Assembly: GCF_001767395.1 (NCBI RefSeq)
Contig: NZ_CP017014.1
Coordinates: forward strand, 1,054,001 to 1,118,000
From: Rhodococcus sp. WMMA185
GTDB lineage: Bacteria; Actinomycetota; Actinomycetes; Mycobacteriales; Mycobacteriaceae
Direction of reading: 5' to 3'
DNA: 64,000 nucleotides
The position numbers and the translations under genes were made by a program. Below, piece after piece: positions 1-8,465 of the stretch. The notes beneath the pieces are model-generated. The model saw nothing but the letters and a program-made list of their open reading frames with translations. It did no database searches and was not told the DNA's origin. Position 1 is the first letter of the stretch. Each line of letters starts with the position of its first letter.

Positions 1-1
1 T

Positions 2-1144
2 GCCGAACTCACCCGGGAAGAGGTCGCGAGGTACAGCAGGCACCTGATTATTCCGGATGTCGGTATGGCGGGGCAGAAGCGACTCAAGAACGCGAAGGTG
101 CTTGTGATCGGCGCCGGTGGTCTCGGCTCTCCGGCGCTTCTCTATCTCGCGGCCGCAGGTGTGGGCACGATCGGCATCGTCGAGTTCGACGAGGTGGACA
201 TGTCGAACCTGCAGCGGCAGGTCATTCACGGCCGTTCGGACCTGGGTCGCAGCAAGGCCGAGAGCGCCCGCGACTCGATCCTCGAAATCAATGACGCTGT
301 CGACGTCCGGCTGCACCAGTTCCGCCTCGAACCGGACAATGCAGTCGAGTTGTTCCGACAGTACGATCTGATCCTCGACGGAACCGACAACTTCGCCACC
401 AGGTATCTCGTCAACGATGCCGCAGTGCTGGCGCACAAGCCCTATGTGTGGGGTTCGATCTACCGCTTCGAGGGTCAGACGTCCGTCTTCTGGGAGGACG
501 CGCCGAATGGTCGCGGACTCAACTACCGCGACCTGTACCCGGAGGCACCACCGCCTGGCATGGTCCCCTCGTGCGCCGAGGGGGGCGTGCTCGGTGTGTT
601 GTGCGCGTCGATCGGCTCGATCATGGCAACCGAAGCGGTCAAGTTGATCACCGGAATCGGGGAATCCCTGTTGGGCCGGTTGATGGTGTACGACGCACTC
701 GATATGACCTATCGCACCATTACCCTCCGACGGGACCCCGCGCGGACACCGATCACCGAGCTGATCGACTACGACGAATTCTGTGGCGTGGTGTCCGAGG
801 AGGGTCAAGCGGCGGCAGTTGGATCGACCATCACTGCCACGGAGTTGGCCGAGCTTCTCGACTCTGGCACGGACATCGAGCTGGTCGACGTCCGTGAGCC
901 CGTCGAGTGGGACATCGTCCACCTACCGGGCGCGGTACTGATCCCCAAGGACCGCATTCTGTCGGGCGAAGCGCTGTCCGAGCTTCCGCAGGACAAACAG
1001 ATCGTCCTGCACTGCAAGACAGGTGTGAGGTCTGCCGAGGCGCTGGCGGCGCTGAAGGAGGCGGGTTTCTCTACCGCCACGCATTTGCAGGGCGGCGTCA
1101 TGGCGTGGGCGAAGCAGGTGGATTCCAGCCTTCCGGTGTACTGA
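2..1144 (+). CDS. moeZ: MoeZ-type adenylyltransferase/sulfurtransferase (5' end outside window)
   Basis: The reading frame is open from base 2, so the gene starts upstream of the window; the residues before the first ATG at 65 (ELTREEVARYSRHLI) are the normal N-terminus of this family. An E1-like ThiF/MoeB domain comes first, with nucleotide-binding GAGGLGS at about 110-130 and a catalytic-type Cys in PSCAEGG near 570. A C-terminal rhodanese domain follows, with active loop CKTGVRS near 1015-1035. The enzyme adenylates the C-terminal Gly of ubiquitin-like sulfur carriers (MoaD, CysO) and thiocarboxylates them for molybdopterin or cysteine synthesis in the cytosol. It is followed by a TIGR02569 gene, as at Rv3206c-Rv3205c. 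Confidence in family is high; the exact carrier partner is inferred. Confidence 0.93.
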   Translation, partial: AELTREEVARYSRHLIIPDVGMAGQKRLKNAKVLVIGAGGLGSPALLYLAAAGVGTIGIVEFDEVDMSNLQRQVIHGRSDLGRSKAESARDSILEINDAVDVRLHQFRLEPDNAVELFRQYDLILDGTDNFATRYLVNDAAVLAHKPYVWGSIYRFEGQTSVFWEDAPNGRGLNYRDLYPEAPPPGMVPSCAEGGVLGVLCASIGSIMATEAVKLITGIGESLLGRLMVYDALDMTYRTITLRRDPARTPITELIDYDEFCGVVSEEGQAAAVGSTITATELAELLDSGTDIELVDVREPVEWDIVHLPGAVLIPKDRILSGEALSELPQDKQIVLHCKTGVRSAEALAALKEAGFSTATHLQGGVMAWAKQVDSSLPVY

Positions 1145-1266
1145 GTGGCCGAGCCCGGCGAGTTGGGCCCGGTGCGTAGCCGGATATGCGGCCGCTGTAT
1201 GATTGCCGATTTCTGATCAGCGCGTCTTCCACGGTGGCGGGGTTGGTCGGCGGTAGCGTTGGCGTT

Positions 1267-2121
1267 GTGAGCACAGGCCAACCACCTCTTCACGTGTGCT
1301 CCACGTTCGGCCTCCGGGACGTCGAGCCCATTGCACTCGGTGCGGACTGGGACGGCGGGTGGCTCTGTGGAGACGTAGTCCTGTCGTCCGTCGCCGACCA
1401 CGCACGCGCGGCGTGGTCGGCCAAGGTTCGCGAGACCCTGGAGGTCGATGGGTTGCGGCTCGCCCGGCCAGTTCGTTCCACGGATGGCCGCTACGTTGTT
1501 TCGGGGTGGCGCGCCGACACATTCGTCGAGGGCACTCCGGAACCGCGGCACGACGAGGTCGTGTCGATGTCGGGTCGGCTCCACGCGGCCACCTCGAAGC
1601 TTGAACGTCCTCGCTTCCTGGCGCAACCGCCGCGGGCACCGGGGGAAGAGGTCGACGTGTTCGTGGCCGCGGACCGCGCAGCCTGGGAGAAGACCCCACT
1701 TCGTGGCATGACGGGCGCCGACCAATTCGAGCTGCCGTCGTCCGATGGGCGCAAGAGCCTCGAGCTGATCACCGGTCTCGCGACCCTGCGCAAATCTGTC
1801 ACCAGCCCAGACCAGTTGGTGCACGGCGACCTGTTCGGCACCGTTCTCTTCTCCGGTGCACTTGCGCCCGGCATCACCGACATCACTCCGTACTGGCGCC
1901 CGGCGCCGTGGGCCGCGGCGGTGGCCGTCGTGGACGCCATCTCATGGGGCGGCGCCGACGAAGCACTCATTTCGCGCTGGGACGATCTACCGGAGTGGCC
2001 GCAGATGCTGTTGCGCGCCGTTCTGTTCAGGCTTGCCGTCCACGCGCTGCACCCGAGGTCCACGGCCGAAGCGTTCCCAGGACTCGCCCGTACCGCAGAC
2101 TTGGTGCGCCTGATTCTTTGA
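1267..2121 (+). CDS. TIGR02569 family protein (conserved mycobacterial/rhodococcal hypothetical)
   Basis: The product is about 284 residues if translation starts at GTG 1267 (VSTGQPPLHV); an in-frame ATG at 1186 would add 27 residues that look like untranslated sequence. The family is annotated TIGR02569 and resembles aminoglycoside-phosphotransferase folds: a HGDLFG-type segment near 1818-1835 is reminiscent of the catalytic HxD loop of those kinases. The substrate is unknown. It lies 122 bases after moeZ in the same direction, the same order as Rv3206c-Rv3205c. I recognise the family from sequence and synteny; the function is not established. Confidence 0.75.
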   Translation: MSTGQPPLHVCSTFGLRDVEPIALGADWDGGWLCGDVVLSSVADHARAAWSAKVRETLEVDGLRLARPVRSTDGRYVVSGWRADTFVEGTPEPRHDEVVSMSGRLHAATSKLERPRFLAQPPRAPGEEVDVFVAADRAAWEKTPLRGMTGADQFELPSSDGRKSLELITGLATLRKSVTSPDQLVHGDLFGTVLFSGALAPGITDITPYWRPAPWAAAVAVVDAISWGGADEALISRWDDLPEWPQMLLRAVLFRLAVHALHPRSTAEAFPGLARTADLVRLIL

Positions 2122-2167
2122 GGTCTTTCCAAGTCGAGGTCGTTCCAGGTCGAGGTCGTTCCAATCG
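2120..2167 (+). repeat. three tandem 16-bp imperfect repeats after the TIGR02569 gene
   Basis: Three consecutive 16-base units begin at 2120, 2136 and 2152. Each starts GAGGTC and continues TTCCA after one variable base; the copies differ at one to four positions. The first unit overlaps the stop codon of the upstream gene. The repeat lies between two convergent genes. No function can be assigned; replication slippage is the simplest origin. Confidence 0.85.
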
Positions 2168-2176
2168 ACTTTCCTG

Positions 2177-2842
2177 CTAGCTCAACAACTCGGTGAACAG
2201 GTCGCGCGCGGCCTGAGAGGCGCCGAGTTCGTCGCCCTCTACGACGGCGGCGATCAAGCGTGAATGCTCGTTGTGAAATCCCCGGCCATTGGTATGCACG
2301 CGCCGATTCACGGTCTGCTCGATCGAGGGCAGCAGCGAGTCGTAGAACTCGAGGTACACGGTGTTGTGGCTTGCTTCTACGACTGCGCGATGCAGTGCGA
2401 TATCGGCGGCGATCGCCGCCTCGGCATCGGATTCGGTCCAGCGGCGGCGACGCTCTTCGGACAGTTCTTCGAGTCGTTTGATGTCGTCCGGTGTGCGCCG
2501 CCGAGCGGCCAGCGCGGCGGCGGTCACATCGAGTGCTTGGCGTAGTTCGGTGACATCGCGCTCATGGGCGGCCGAGAAGTACTTGCCGAGCGTGCCTCCT
2601 ACATCGGAGGTGGCGATCACGTACGTGCCCGACCCCTGTCGCCGTTCGAGCATTCCGGCGTGGACGAGTGCCTGGACGGCCTCGCGAACGGTGTTGCGAC
2701 CCGTCCCGGTCAGTTCGGAGAGTTCGGTTTCGGTGGGGATCTTCTCTCCGACGGCCCACCGGCCGCTGTGAATGTTGTCACGCAGCTGATCGGTGACCTG
2801 CGAGATGAGACTTGCCCGTTTGACCGGTCCTCCGAAAGTCAT
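2177..2842 (-). CDS. GntR/FadR-family transcriptional regulator
   Basis: The product is 221 residues. The N-terminal winged helix (about residues 8-75) carries the GntR signature EKIPTETELSE followed by NTVREAVQAL and the wing GSGTYV. The C-terminal part (about 85-215) is the all-helical FCD ligand-binding domain of the FadR subfamily. Such regulators are usually local repressors relieved by a small carboxylate. It is divergent from the adjacent MFS gene with only 11 bases between start codons, so control of that permease and autoregulation are likely. The ligand cannot be read from the sequence. Confidence 0.9.
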   Translation of the reverse strand: MTFGGPVKRASLISQVTDQLRDNIHSGRWAVGEKIPTETELSELTGTGRNTVREAVQALVHAGMLERRQGSGTYVIATSDVGGTLGKYFSAAHERDVTELRQALDVTAAALAARRRTPDDIKRLEELSEERRRRWTESDAEAAIAADIALHRAVVEASHNTVYLEFYDSLLPSIEQTVNRRVHTNGRGFHNEHSRLIAAVVEGDELGASQAARDLFTELLS

Positions 2843-2846
2843 CCTG

Positions 2847-2857
2847 TCATCCTATGA
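2847..2857. promoter_or_regulatory. small palindrome between divergent regulator and permease
   Basis: TCAT-CCT-ATGA is an exact inverted repeat of 4+3+4 bases placed between the GntR gene and the MFS gene, covering the MFS ATG at 2854. Its position fits an operator for the divergent GntR protein. It is too short to be convincing by itself and does not match the E. coli FadR consensus. Confidence 0.25.
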
Positions 2858-4107
2858 TTCCTGCCGTGAAACCTCAGCACGGTCGCCTTCTGGTCTTCTG
2901 CGCGATCGTGATGTCGGCGCTCGTCCTCAGGCTGGCGGTCACCTCGTTCTCCCCGTTGGCCTCCATGGTGGGGGAGGAGATCGGGTTCTCGCCGACCGTG
3001 GTGGGAGTATTCGGAATGGTGCCGACGGCGATGTTTGCGCTGTTCGGGCTGGGGACGCCGTTGATCGTCAAGCGGTGGGGGTTGGAGTCGACCGCGCTGG
3101 CCGCGATGTTGATGGCCGGAGTGGGGATGCTCGTCCGGGCTCTGATGAGCGACACGTGGTCGCTGCTGGCGCTGTCGGCTCTCGCTCTCGCGGGGATGGG
3201 AATCGGCAACGTGGTCATTCCGCCGCTGGTGAAGCGTTACTTCTCCGACCGTCTTGCGCGGATGAGTTCCGTGTACATCGTCGGCGTCCAGATCGGCACC
3301 ATAGCCCCTGCCTTCGTGGCGGTCCCTCTCGCGGAGGGGTTCGGGTGGCGCTTCTCGATCGGTGTCTGGGCGCTCTTCGGTTTCGTCGCCGCGGTGCCCT
3401 GGATGTTGATTCTCACCCGTGTCCGGCGTCGCAGTTGGGCGCTCTCGGAGGTTGCAAAGCCTGTTGGCGGTCAGGTGGAGCAGCCTCCCGGTAGTGCCTG
3501 GCAGTCGCCGCTGGGGTGGGGAATGGCCGGCATGTTCGGAATGACCTCGATGATCACGTACTCGATGTTCGCGTGGATCCCCGACATCCTCGGCCGCGCC
3601 GGCGCGAGTGCCGCGTTCGGCGGTGCCATGGTGGGACTGTTCTCGTTCATGGGGCTGGTCGCGGCTTTCGGCGCTCCCACCCTGTGCGCACGAATGCAAA
3701 ATCCGTTCCCGATCGTGGTCGGATGTGCCGTCTGCTACATCGTGGCCTTCGGCGGGTTGCTGTTCGCCCCGATGAGCGCGCCGATCCTCTGGATCGTGCT
3801 TCTCGGACTCGGGCCCAGCACGTTCCCCATGTCGTTGGCGCTGATCAACTTCCGCACGCGCAGCGACATCGGATCGTCGACGCTGTCCGGGTTCACACAG
3901 GGTGTGGGCTACGCCGCCGCCTGTCTCGGTCCGCTGCTGTTCGGCGTGTTTCACGAAGCATCGGAAGGTTGGGCGATGTCGTTCGGTTTCCTGACGGTCG
4001 GCGTGGTGGTCCTCCTCGTCGCGGCCTATCAGGCTTGTAAACCACGGATGCTCGAGGACGGCTGGCCCGCCCCCAGCCAGCCTGAGGTGGCCGTGCGGCA
4101 CGCCTAG
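2854..4107 (+). CDS. MFS transporter, CynX/NimT-like
   Basis: The product is 417 residues with about twelve hydrophobic segments and a polar central loop near residues 190-215, the usual major facilitator layout for an inner-membrane permease. The overall look (LRLAVTSFSPL at the N-terminus, long Gly/Met-rich helices) resembles the CynX/NimT group, whose members move cyanate, 2-nitroimidazole or related small anions. GTG 2866 is an alternative start. It is divergent from a FadR-type regulator and lies just upstream of nirBD, but nothing in the sequence proves that nitrate or nitrite is the substrate. Confidence 0.85.
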   Translation: MIPAVKPQHGRLLVFCAIVMSALVLRLAVTSFSPLASMVGEEIGFSPTVVGVFGMVPTAMFALFGLGTPLIVKRWGLESTALAAMLMAGVGMLVRALMSDTWSLLALSALALAGMGIGNVVIPPLVKRYFSDRLARMSSVYIVGVQIGTIAPAFVAVPLAEGFGWRFSIGVWALFGFVAAVPWMLILTRVRRRSWALSEVAKPVGGQVEQPPGSAWQSPLGWGMAGMFGMTSMITYSMFAWIPDILGRAGASAAFGGAMVGLFSFMGLVAAFGAPTLCARMQNPFPIVVGCAVCYIVAFGGLLFAPMSAPILWIVLLGLGPSTFPMSLALINFRTRSDIGSSTLSGFTQGVGYAAACLGPLLFGVFHEASEGWAMSFGFLTVGVVVLLVAAYQACKPRMLEDGWPAPSQPEVAVRHA

Positions 4108-4175
4108 GAAGTGAGCCGCGCTCAGGGAACATTGCGGCAACCTCACATCGCCCCAGCCGGTCGAGTGAGGATCAA

Positions 4176-4313
4176 TTGACGCTGTGGTCACCCGCCGCAG
4201 CACCATCGCAACAGCACTTTTCTACCTTTGATTCCCAACCGATCTGGTCGGGCATGGCGCCGTTCATGGCGACCGGGATCTTGGGCATCGACCCGACGGG
4301 TACGAAGGAGTGA
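4176..4313 (+). CDS. possible 45-residue leader ORF in front of nirB
   Basis: A frame starting at TTG 4176 after a GTGAGGA purine run encodes 45 residues and stops with TGA at 4311, the stop lying directly after the AAGGAG ribosome-binding site of nirB. The C-terminal half (IWSGMAPFMATGILGIDPTG) looks protein-like, and a shorter version could begin at ATG 4254. The frame stays open upstream to the MFS gene, so this could also be the decayed 3' end of an older gene. I do not recognise it. If translated, it would place terminating ribosomes on the nirB initiation region. Confidence 0.3.
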   Translation: MTLWSPAAAPSQQHFSTFDSQPIWSGMAPFMATGILGIDPTGTKE

Positions 4314-4317
4314 CGGC

Positions 4318-6828
4318 ATGGGTAGCAGGTCAGCAGTAGTCATCGGGCACGGAATGGTCGGACACCGGTTCGTCGAGGCGCTGCGCGAGCGCGACGATTC
4401 AAACGATTGGTCGGTGACTGTGCTGTGTGACGAGCCGATTCCGGCGTACGACCGGGTGGGTCTCTCGTCCTACGTCGGCTCCTGGGACCACCGGGAACTC
4501 GCTCTCGCAGGCAACGACTACCCGGGTGACGCATTCGTCGACCTCCGGATCGGCAGTCGGGCGGCCTCGATCGATCGCGAGCTCCGCACGGTCACGACGG
4601 ACTCGGGTGAGGTCTTCGATTACGACGCTCTTGTGATGGCCACCGGTTCGTACCCCTTCGTGCCGCCGATCCCCGGCCACGACCGGCCCGAGTGCTTCGT
4701 CTATCGGACCCTCGCCGACCTCGATGGGATCCGGGCACGCGCCGAGGCCGCCGGTCCCGGTGCCGCCGGTGTCGTGGTGGGCGGCGGCTTGCTCGGTCTC
4801 GAGGCGGCCAACGCGCTGAAGCTGATGGGTATGACGCCCCACGTCGTTGAGTTCGCGCCACGCCTTATGCCGCTGCAGGTGGACGAGGGCGGAGGAGCGC
4901 TTCTGGCCAACCTCGTCACCGACCTGGGTCTCACCGTCCACACCGGGGTCGGTACCTCCTCGATCACCGAAGGCCCCGAAGGCGTGAGCGTCGAACTCTC
5001 GGATGGCTCGGTGATCGAGGCCGCGCTGCTGGTGTTCTCCGCCGGCGTGCGTCCGAGGGACCAGCTGGCCCGCGACATCGGGCTCGACGTCGGCGAGCGC
5101 GGTGGGATCGTCACCGACCTCGGCTGCCGGACATCGGACGAGAACATCTACGCGGTCGGCGAATGCGCTGCGGTGGAGGGTCAGTGTTACGGACTCGTCG
5201 CCCCTGGCTACACCACTGCGGAGATAGTCGCGGATCGGCTACTCGGCGGTGAGGCAGAGTTCCAGGGCGCCGACTTGTCGACCAAGCTCAAGCTGATGGG
5301 TGTGGATGTCGCCAGTTTCGGCGACGCCCACGCGCAGGCGCCCGGTGCGCTCGAGGTCGTGCTCAGCGACGCCGCGAAGGGTACCTACGCCAAGCTCGTC
5401 GTCTCCGATGACGCGAAGACGCTGCTCGGCGGAATCTTGGTCGGGGACGCGTCCGCGTACGCGTCGCTGCGGCCACTGGTGGGCCGTGAACTCCCGGGTG
5501 ACCCCGCGGCGCTGATCTCGCCGGCGGGGGAGAAGCCCGGCGCCGGCTCGTTGCCCGACGATGCCGAGGTGTGCTCGTGCAATGGCGTCACCAAGGGCGC
5601 GATCTGCGGGGCGATCGCCGAAGGTGCCTGCGACATCGCACAGGTCAAGAGCTGCACCAACGCGGGAACGACATGCGGCGGCTGTCTCCCTACGATCAAG
5701 CAGCTGCTGGCGTCGTCCGGTGTGGTGATGTCCAAGGCTCTGTGCGAGCACTTCGAGCAGTCCCGCGCAGAGCTGTTCGAGATCGTCCAGGCCACCGGCA
5801 CCCGAACGTTCTCCGCATTGATCGCCAAATACGGCAAGGGAACGGGCTGCGACATCTGCAAACCCGTCGTCGCGTCGATCCTCGCGTCCACCGACTCGGA
5901 TCACATCCTGCATCGCAACCAGGCGAGCCTGCAGGACACGAACGACCACTTCCTGGCCAACATCCAGAAGAACGGCACCTACTCGGTGGTGCCGCGCATG
6001 CCCGGCGGTGAGTGCACCCCCGAGCAACTCATCGTCATCGGTGAGGTGGCCCGCGACTTCGGTCTGTACACGAAGGTGACCGGCGGTCAGCGCATCGACC
6101 TCTTCGGCGCCCGCGTCGAACAGTTGCCGGCCATCTGGAAGCGCCTCGTCGATGCCGGCATGGAGTCCGGTCAGGCGTACGGAAAGTCGCTGCGCACCGT
6201 GAAGAGCTGTGTCGGGTCGACTTGGTGCCGGTACGGCGTGCAGGATTCGGTGGGCATGGCGGTCGACCTCGAGAATCGGTACCGTGGTCTGCGCTCGCCA
6301 CACAAGCTGAAGTTCGGGGTCTCGGGCTGTGCCCGCGAGTGCGCGGAGGCCCGGGGCAAGGATGTGGGCGTCATCGCTACCGAGAACGGTTGGAACCTGT
6401 ACGTCGGAGGCAACGGGGGTCAATCGCCGAAGCACGCACAGCTACTCGCTGGCGGTCTGGACGACGAAACACTGGTCCGATACATCGACCGCTATCTCAT
6501 GTTCTACATCCGCACCGCAGATCGGTTGCAGCGGACCGCACCGTGGGTGGAGTCTCTCGAAGGGGGCCTGGACCACCTAAAGGATGTGGTCTGCAACGAC
6601 AGTCTGGGTATCGCCGCGGAACTCGAAGCAGCGATGGCCAAGCACGTCGACGGGTACGTGGACGAGTGGGCGGGCGTCCTCGACGACCCGGAGAAGTTGT
6701 CTCGATTCGTCTCGTTCGTCAACGCGCCGGAGGAGGCCGATCCGACCGTCGCGTTCGATGAAACCGGCGTGCGGAAGGTCCCGGTTCTGATGGGAATGCC
6801 GGGATTCGCAACTTCTACACGGGAGTAA
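4318..6828 (+). CDS. nirB: assimilatory nitrite reductase [NAD(P)H], large subunit
   Basis: The product is 836 residues from ATG 4318, preceded by AAGGAG at 4305-4310; the frame is open 90 bases further upstream but that part is not NirB-like. Order of domains: FAD/NAD(P)H oxidoreductase with N-terminal GHGMVGHRF and a second nucleotide fold GGGLLGLEAAN; a BFD-like [2Fe-2S] region with Cys in CSCNGVTK and CTNAGTTCGGC (about 5570-5690); then the nitrite/sulfite reductase domain with the siroheme-4Fe4S ligands KSCVGSTWC and GCAREC (about 6205-6350). It reduces nitrite to ammonium by six electrons in the cytosol. nirD follows after 84 bases and siroheme genes after that. A GlnR-type AC-N9-AC pattern occurs at 4129-4141. 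Confidence 0.97.
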   Translation: MGSRSAVVIGHGMVGHRFVEALRERDDSNDWSVTVLCDEPIPAYDRVGLSSYVGSWDHRELALAGNDYPGDAFVDLRIGSRAASIDRELRTVTTDSGEVFDYDALVMATGSYPFVPPIPGHDRPECFVYRTLADLDGIRARAEAAGPGAAGVVVGGGLLGLEAANALKLMGMTPHVVEFAPRLMPLQVDEGGGALLANLVTDLGLTVHTGVGTSSITEGPEGVSVELSDGSVIEAALLVFSAGVRPRDQLARDIGLDVGERGGIVTDLGCRTSDENIYAVGECAAVEGQCYGLVAPGYTTAEIVADRLLGGEAEFQGADLSTKLKLMGVDVASFGDAHAQAPGALEVVLSDAAKGTYAKLVVSDDAKTLLGGILVGDASAYASLRPLVGRELPGDPAALISPAGEKPGAGSLPDDAEVCSCNGVTKGAICGAIAEGACDIAQVKSCTNAGTTCGGCLPTIKQLLASSGVVMSKALCEHFEQSRAELFEIVQATGTRTFSALIAKYGKGTGCDICKPVVASILASTDSDHILHRNQASLQDTNDHFLANIQKNGTYSVVPRMPGGECTPEQLIVIGEVARDFGLYTKVTGGQRIDLFGARVEQLPAIWKRLVDAGMESGQAYGKSLRTVKSCVGSTWCRYGVQDSVGMAVDLENRYRGLRSPHKLKFGVSGCARECAEARGKDVGVIATENGWNLYVGGNGGQSPKHAQLLAGGLDDETLVRYIDRYLMFYIRTADRLQRTAPWVESLEGGLDHLKDVVCNDSLGIAAELEAAMAKHVDGYVDEWAGVLDDPEKLSRFVSFVNAPEEADPTVAFDETGVRKVPVLMGMPGFATSTRE

Positions 6829-6912
6829 TCCCTGCTTAACGGCGAGGAAACACCCATCCCGAACCATGGTCTTCACAACGGATACGCGATTTCGCGAGGG
6901 AAGGACTCCTCA

Positions 6913-7329
6913 ATGACCGTCGTCGACATGAAAGTGCACAGCTCCAGCGGAACCAGGCGCGACAGCGTCACGTCGGGCCGACTCGAATGGACGTCGGCGT
7001 GCCCGCTCAGCCAGCTGATTCCCGGCTTGGGGGTAGCGGTGCTGCTGCGGGATGGGGAGCAGGCCGCACTGTTTCTGCTCGAGGACGGATCCCTCCGCGC
7101 CGTCGGCAACATCGACCCGTTCGGTCGAGCGGCGGTGATGTCCCGGGGGCTCGTAGGTGACCGGGCGGGAGAGCCGACCGTCGCATCACCGCTACTCAAG
7201 CAGGTGTTTTCATTGGTCGACGGTCGGTGCCTCGACGATGAGAATGTTCGGCTACCGGTGTATGACGTGCGGGTGTGGGCCGGCGTCGTTCAGATTCACA
7301 GCGCCCAGGTTCGCACTACGGGCGCGTGA
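6913..7329 (+). CDS. nirD: nitrite reductase [NAD(P)H], small subunit
   Basis: The product is 138 residues with the NirD Rieske-like fold (CPLSQLIPGLGVAVLL, then LEDGSLRAVGNIDPFG, ending LPVYDVRVWAGVVQIH). As in other NirD proteins the Cys/His pairs that hold a Rieske cluster are absent, so it is structural rather than redox-active. It pairs with NirB for nitrite assimilation. The ORF ends TGA 7327-7329, overlapping the GTG start of the following regulator gene, which indicates translational coupling. The N-terminal 25 residues before CPLS are polar and slightly longer than usual. Confidence 0.93.
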   Translation: MTVVDMKVHSSSGTRRDSVTSGRLEWTSACPLSQLIPGLGVAVLLRDGEQAALFLLEDGSLRAVGNIDPFGRAAVMSRGLVGDRAGEPTVASPLLKQVFSLVDGRCLDDENVRLPVYDVRVWAGVVQIHSAQVRTTGA

Positions 7330-8465
7330 ACACCGTGACGTCCCTAGATGGATTCACGGTCGGGATCACCGCGTCCAGGCGTGCGGAGGAGCTCGCGACC
7401 TTGTTGACGCGGCGTGGCGCGGCGGTGGTGCACGCTCCGGCGATTCGCATCGTCCCGTCGGCCGATGACCGCGAACTCGAGCGCGTGACGTGCGAGATCG
7501 TTGCCGACCCACCGGATGTCGTTGTCGCGACGACAGGAATCGGCTTTCGCGGTTGGATGGCCGCTGCGGAAGGCTGGGGGCAGGCCGAGGAACTGGGCCG
7601 GGCGCTCGGGTCGAGCAGGCTGCTGGCCCGAGGTCCCAAGGTCGGTGGGGCGATCAGGGCCGCCGGGCTGGAAGAGGAATGGTCACCGGATTCCGAGTCC
7701 TGTGCGGAGGTGCTCGATCGCCTTCTCGCGGAGGGCGTCGAGGGACGACGTATCGCGATCCAGTTGCCCGCTGCCGGCCCGGACCGGGTCGAGGATGCTT
7801 GTGACGTGCTGCGCCGCGCGGGCGCCGAAGTCGTGGGCGTCCCCGTATACGGGTGGACTCCGTCCGAGGACCGGGCCCCGATGGACCGAATGATCGAGCT
7901 CGTCGCGACCGGTGGACTCGACGCTGTGACCTTCACCAGCGCGCCGGCAGCGTCAACGCTACTGAAACGAGCCGAGGAGACCGGAATGATCGAGATGGTG
8001 CTCCACTCGTTCCGGCATCGTGTCCTCGCGGCGTGCGTCGGATCGGTCAGCGCCGGGCCCTTGCGTGAACTCGCAATACCGGTGACCTTTCCGGAGCGCT
8101 CCCGCCTGGGCGCGCTGGCGCGGCACATCGAAGACGAACTGCCCTCTCGGGCCGACACGATTCATGCCGCCGGCCACGAGCTCAGCATTCGTGGCGGATG
8201 TGTCGTCGTCGATGGTGAGGCGAGGCAACTCCCCCCCGCCGCGATGTCGCTGATGCGCGCCCTCGGTTCCCAGCCCGGGCGGGTCGTCCCGAGGGAGGAC
8301 CTGCTCGCGGCACTGCCCGGCGGAGGCGGCGACACCCACGCCGTTGAGATGGCGGTCGCGAGGTTGCGCGCGTCCCTTAAGGCACCGAAAGCAATACAGA
8401 CCGTGGTCAAGCGGGGATATCGGTTGGCCGTCGACCACTTCGATGCACGCGTGGAGGGACTGTAA
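7326..8465 (+). CDS. nnaR: HemD-like/winged-helix regulator of nitrate-nitrite assimilation (NnaR type)
   Basis: The product is 379 residues from GTG 7326, overlapping the nirD stop in GTGA. Residues 1 to about 255 form a uroporphyrinogen-III synthase (HemD)-like domain (FTVGITASRRAEELATLL, VTFTSAPAASTLLKRA). The last 110 residues form an OmpR-type winged helix (GGCVVVDGEARQLPPAAMSL, LRASLKAPKAIQTVVKRGYR). This fusion matches NnaR of Mycobacterium smegmatis and Rv0260c of M. tuberculosis; NnaR works with GlnR to activate nitrate and nitrite assimilation genes. Placement between nirD and a sirohydrochlorin chelatase supports a sensor of a tetrapyrrole intermediate or an actual HemD activity; the sequence does not decide which. 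The next gene overlaps by one base. Confidence 0.85.
   Translation: MNTVTSLDGFTVGITASRRAEELATLLTRRGAAVVHAPAIRIVPSADDRELERVTCEIVADPPDVVVATTGIGFRGWMAAAEGWGQAEELGRALGSSRLLARGPKVGGAIRAAGLEEEWSPDSESCAEVLDRLLAEGVEGRRIAIQLPAAGPDRVEDACDVLRRAGAEVVGVPVYGWTPSEDRAPMDRMIELVATGGLDAVTFTSAPAASTLLKRAEETGMIEMVLHSFRHRVLAACVGSVSAGPLRELAIPVTFPERSRLGALARHIEDELPSRADTIHAAGHELSIRGGCVVVDGEARQLPPAAMSLMRALGSQPGRVVPREDLLAALPGGGGDTHAVEMAVARLRASLKAPKAIQTVVKRGYRLAVDHFDARVEGL

Noticed and set aside
2839-4206. Long minus-strand ORF of 455 codons under the MFS gene
   Set aside because: Arg/His/Asp-rich translation without hydrophobic segments or motifs; mirror of a clear membrane protein on the plus strand.
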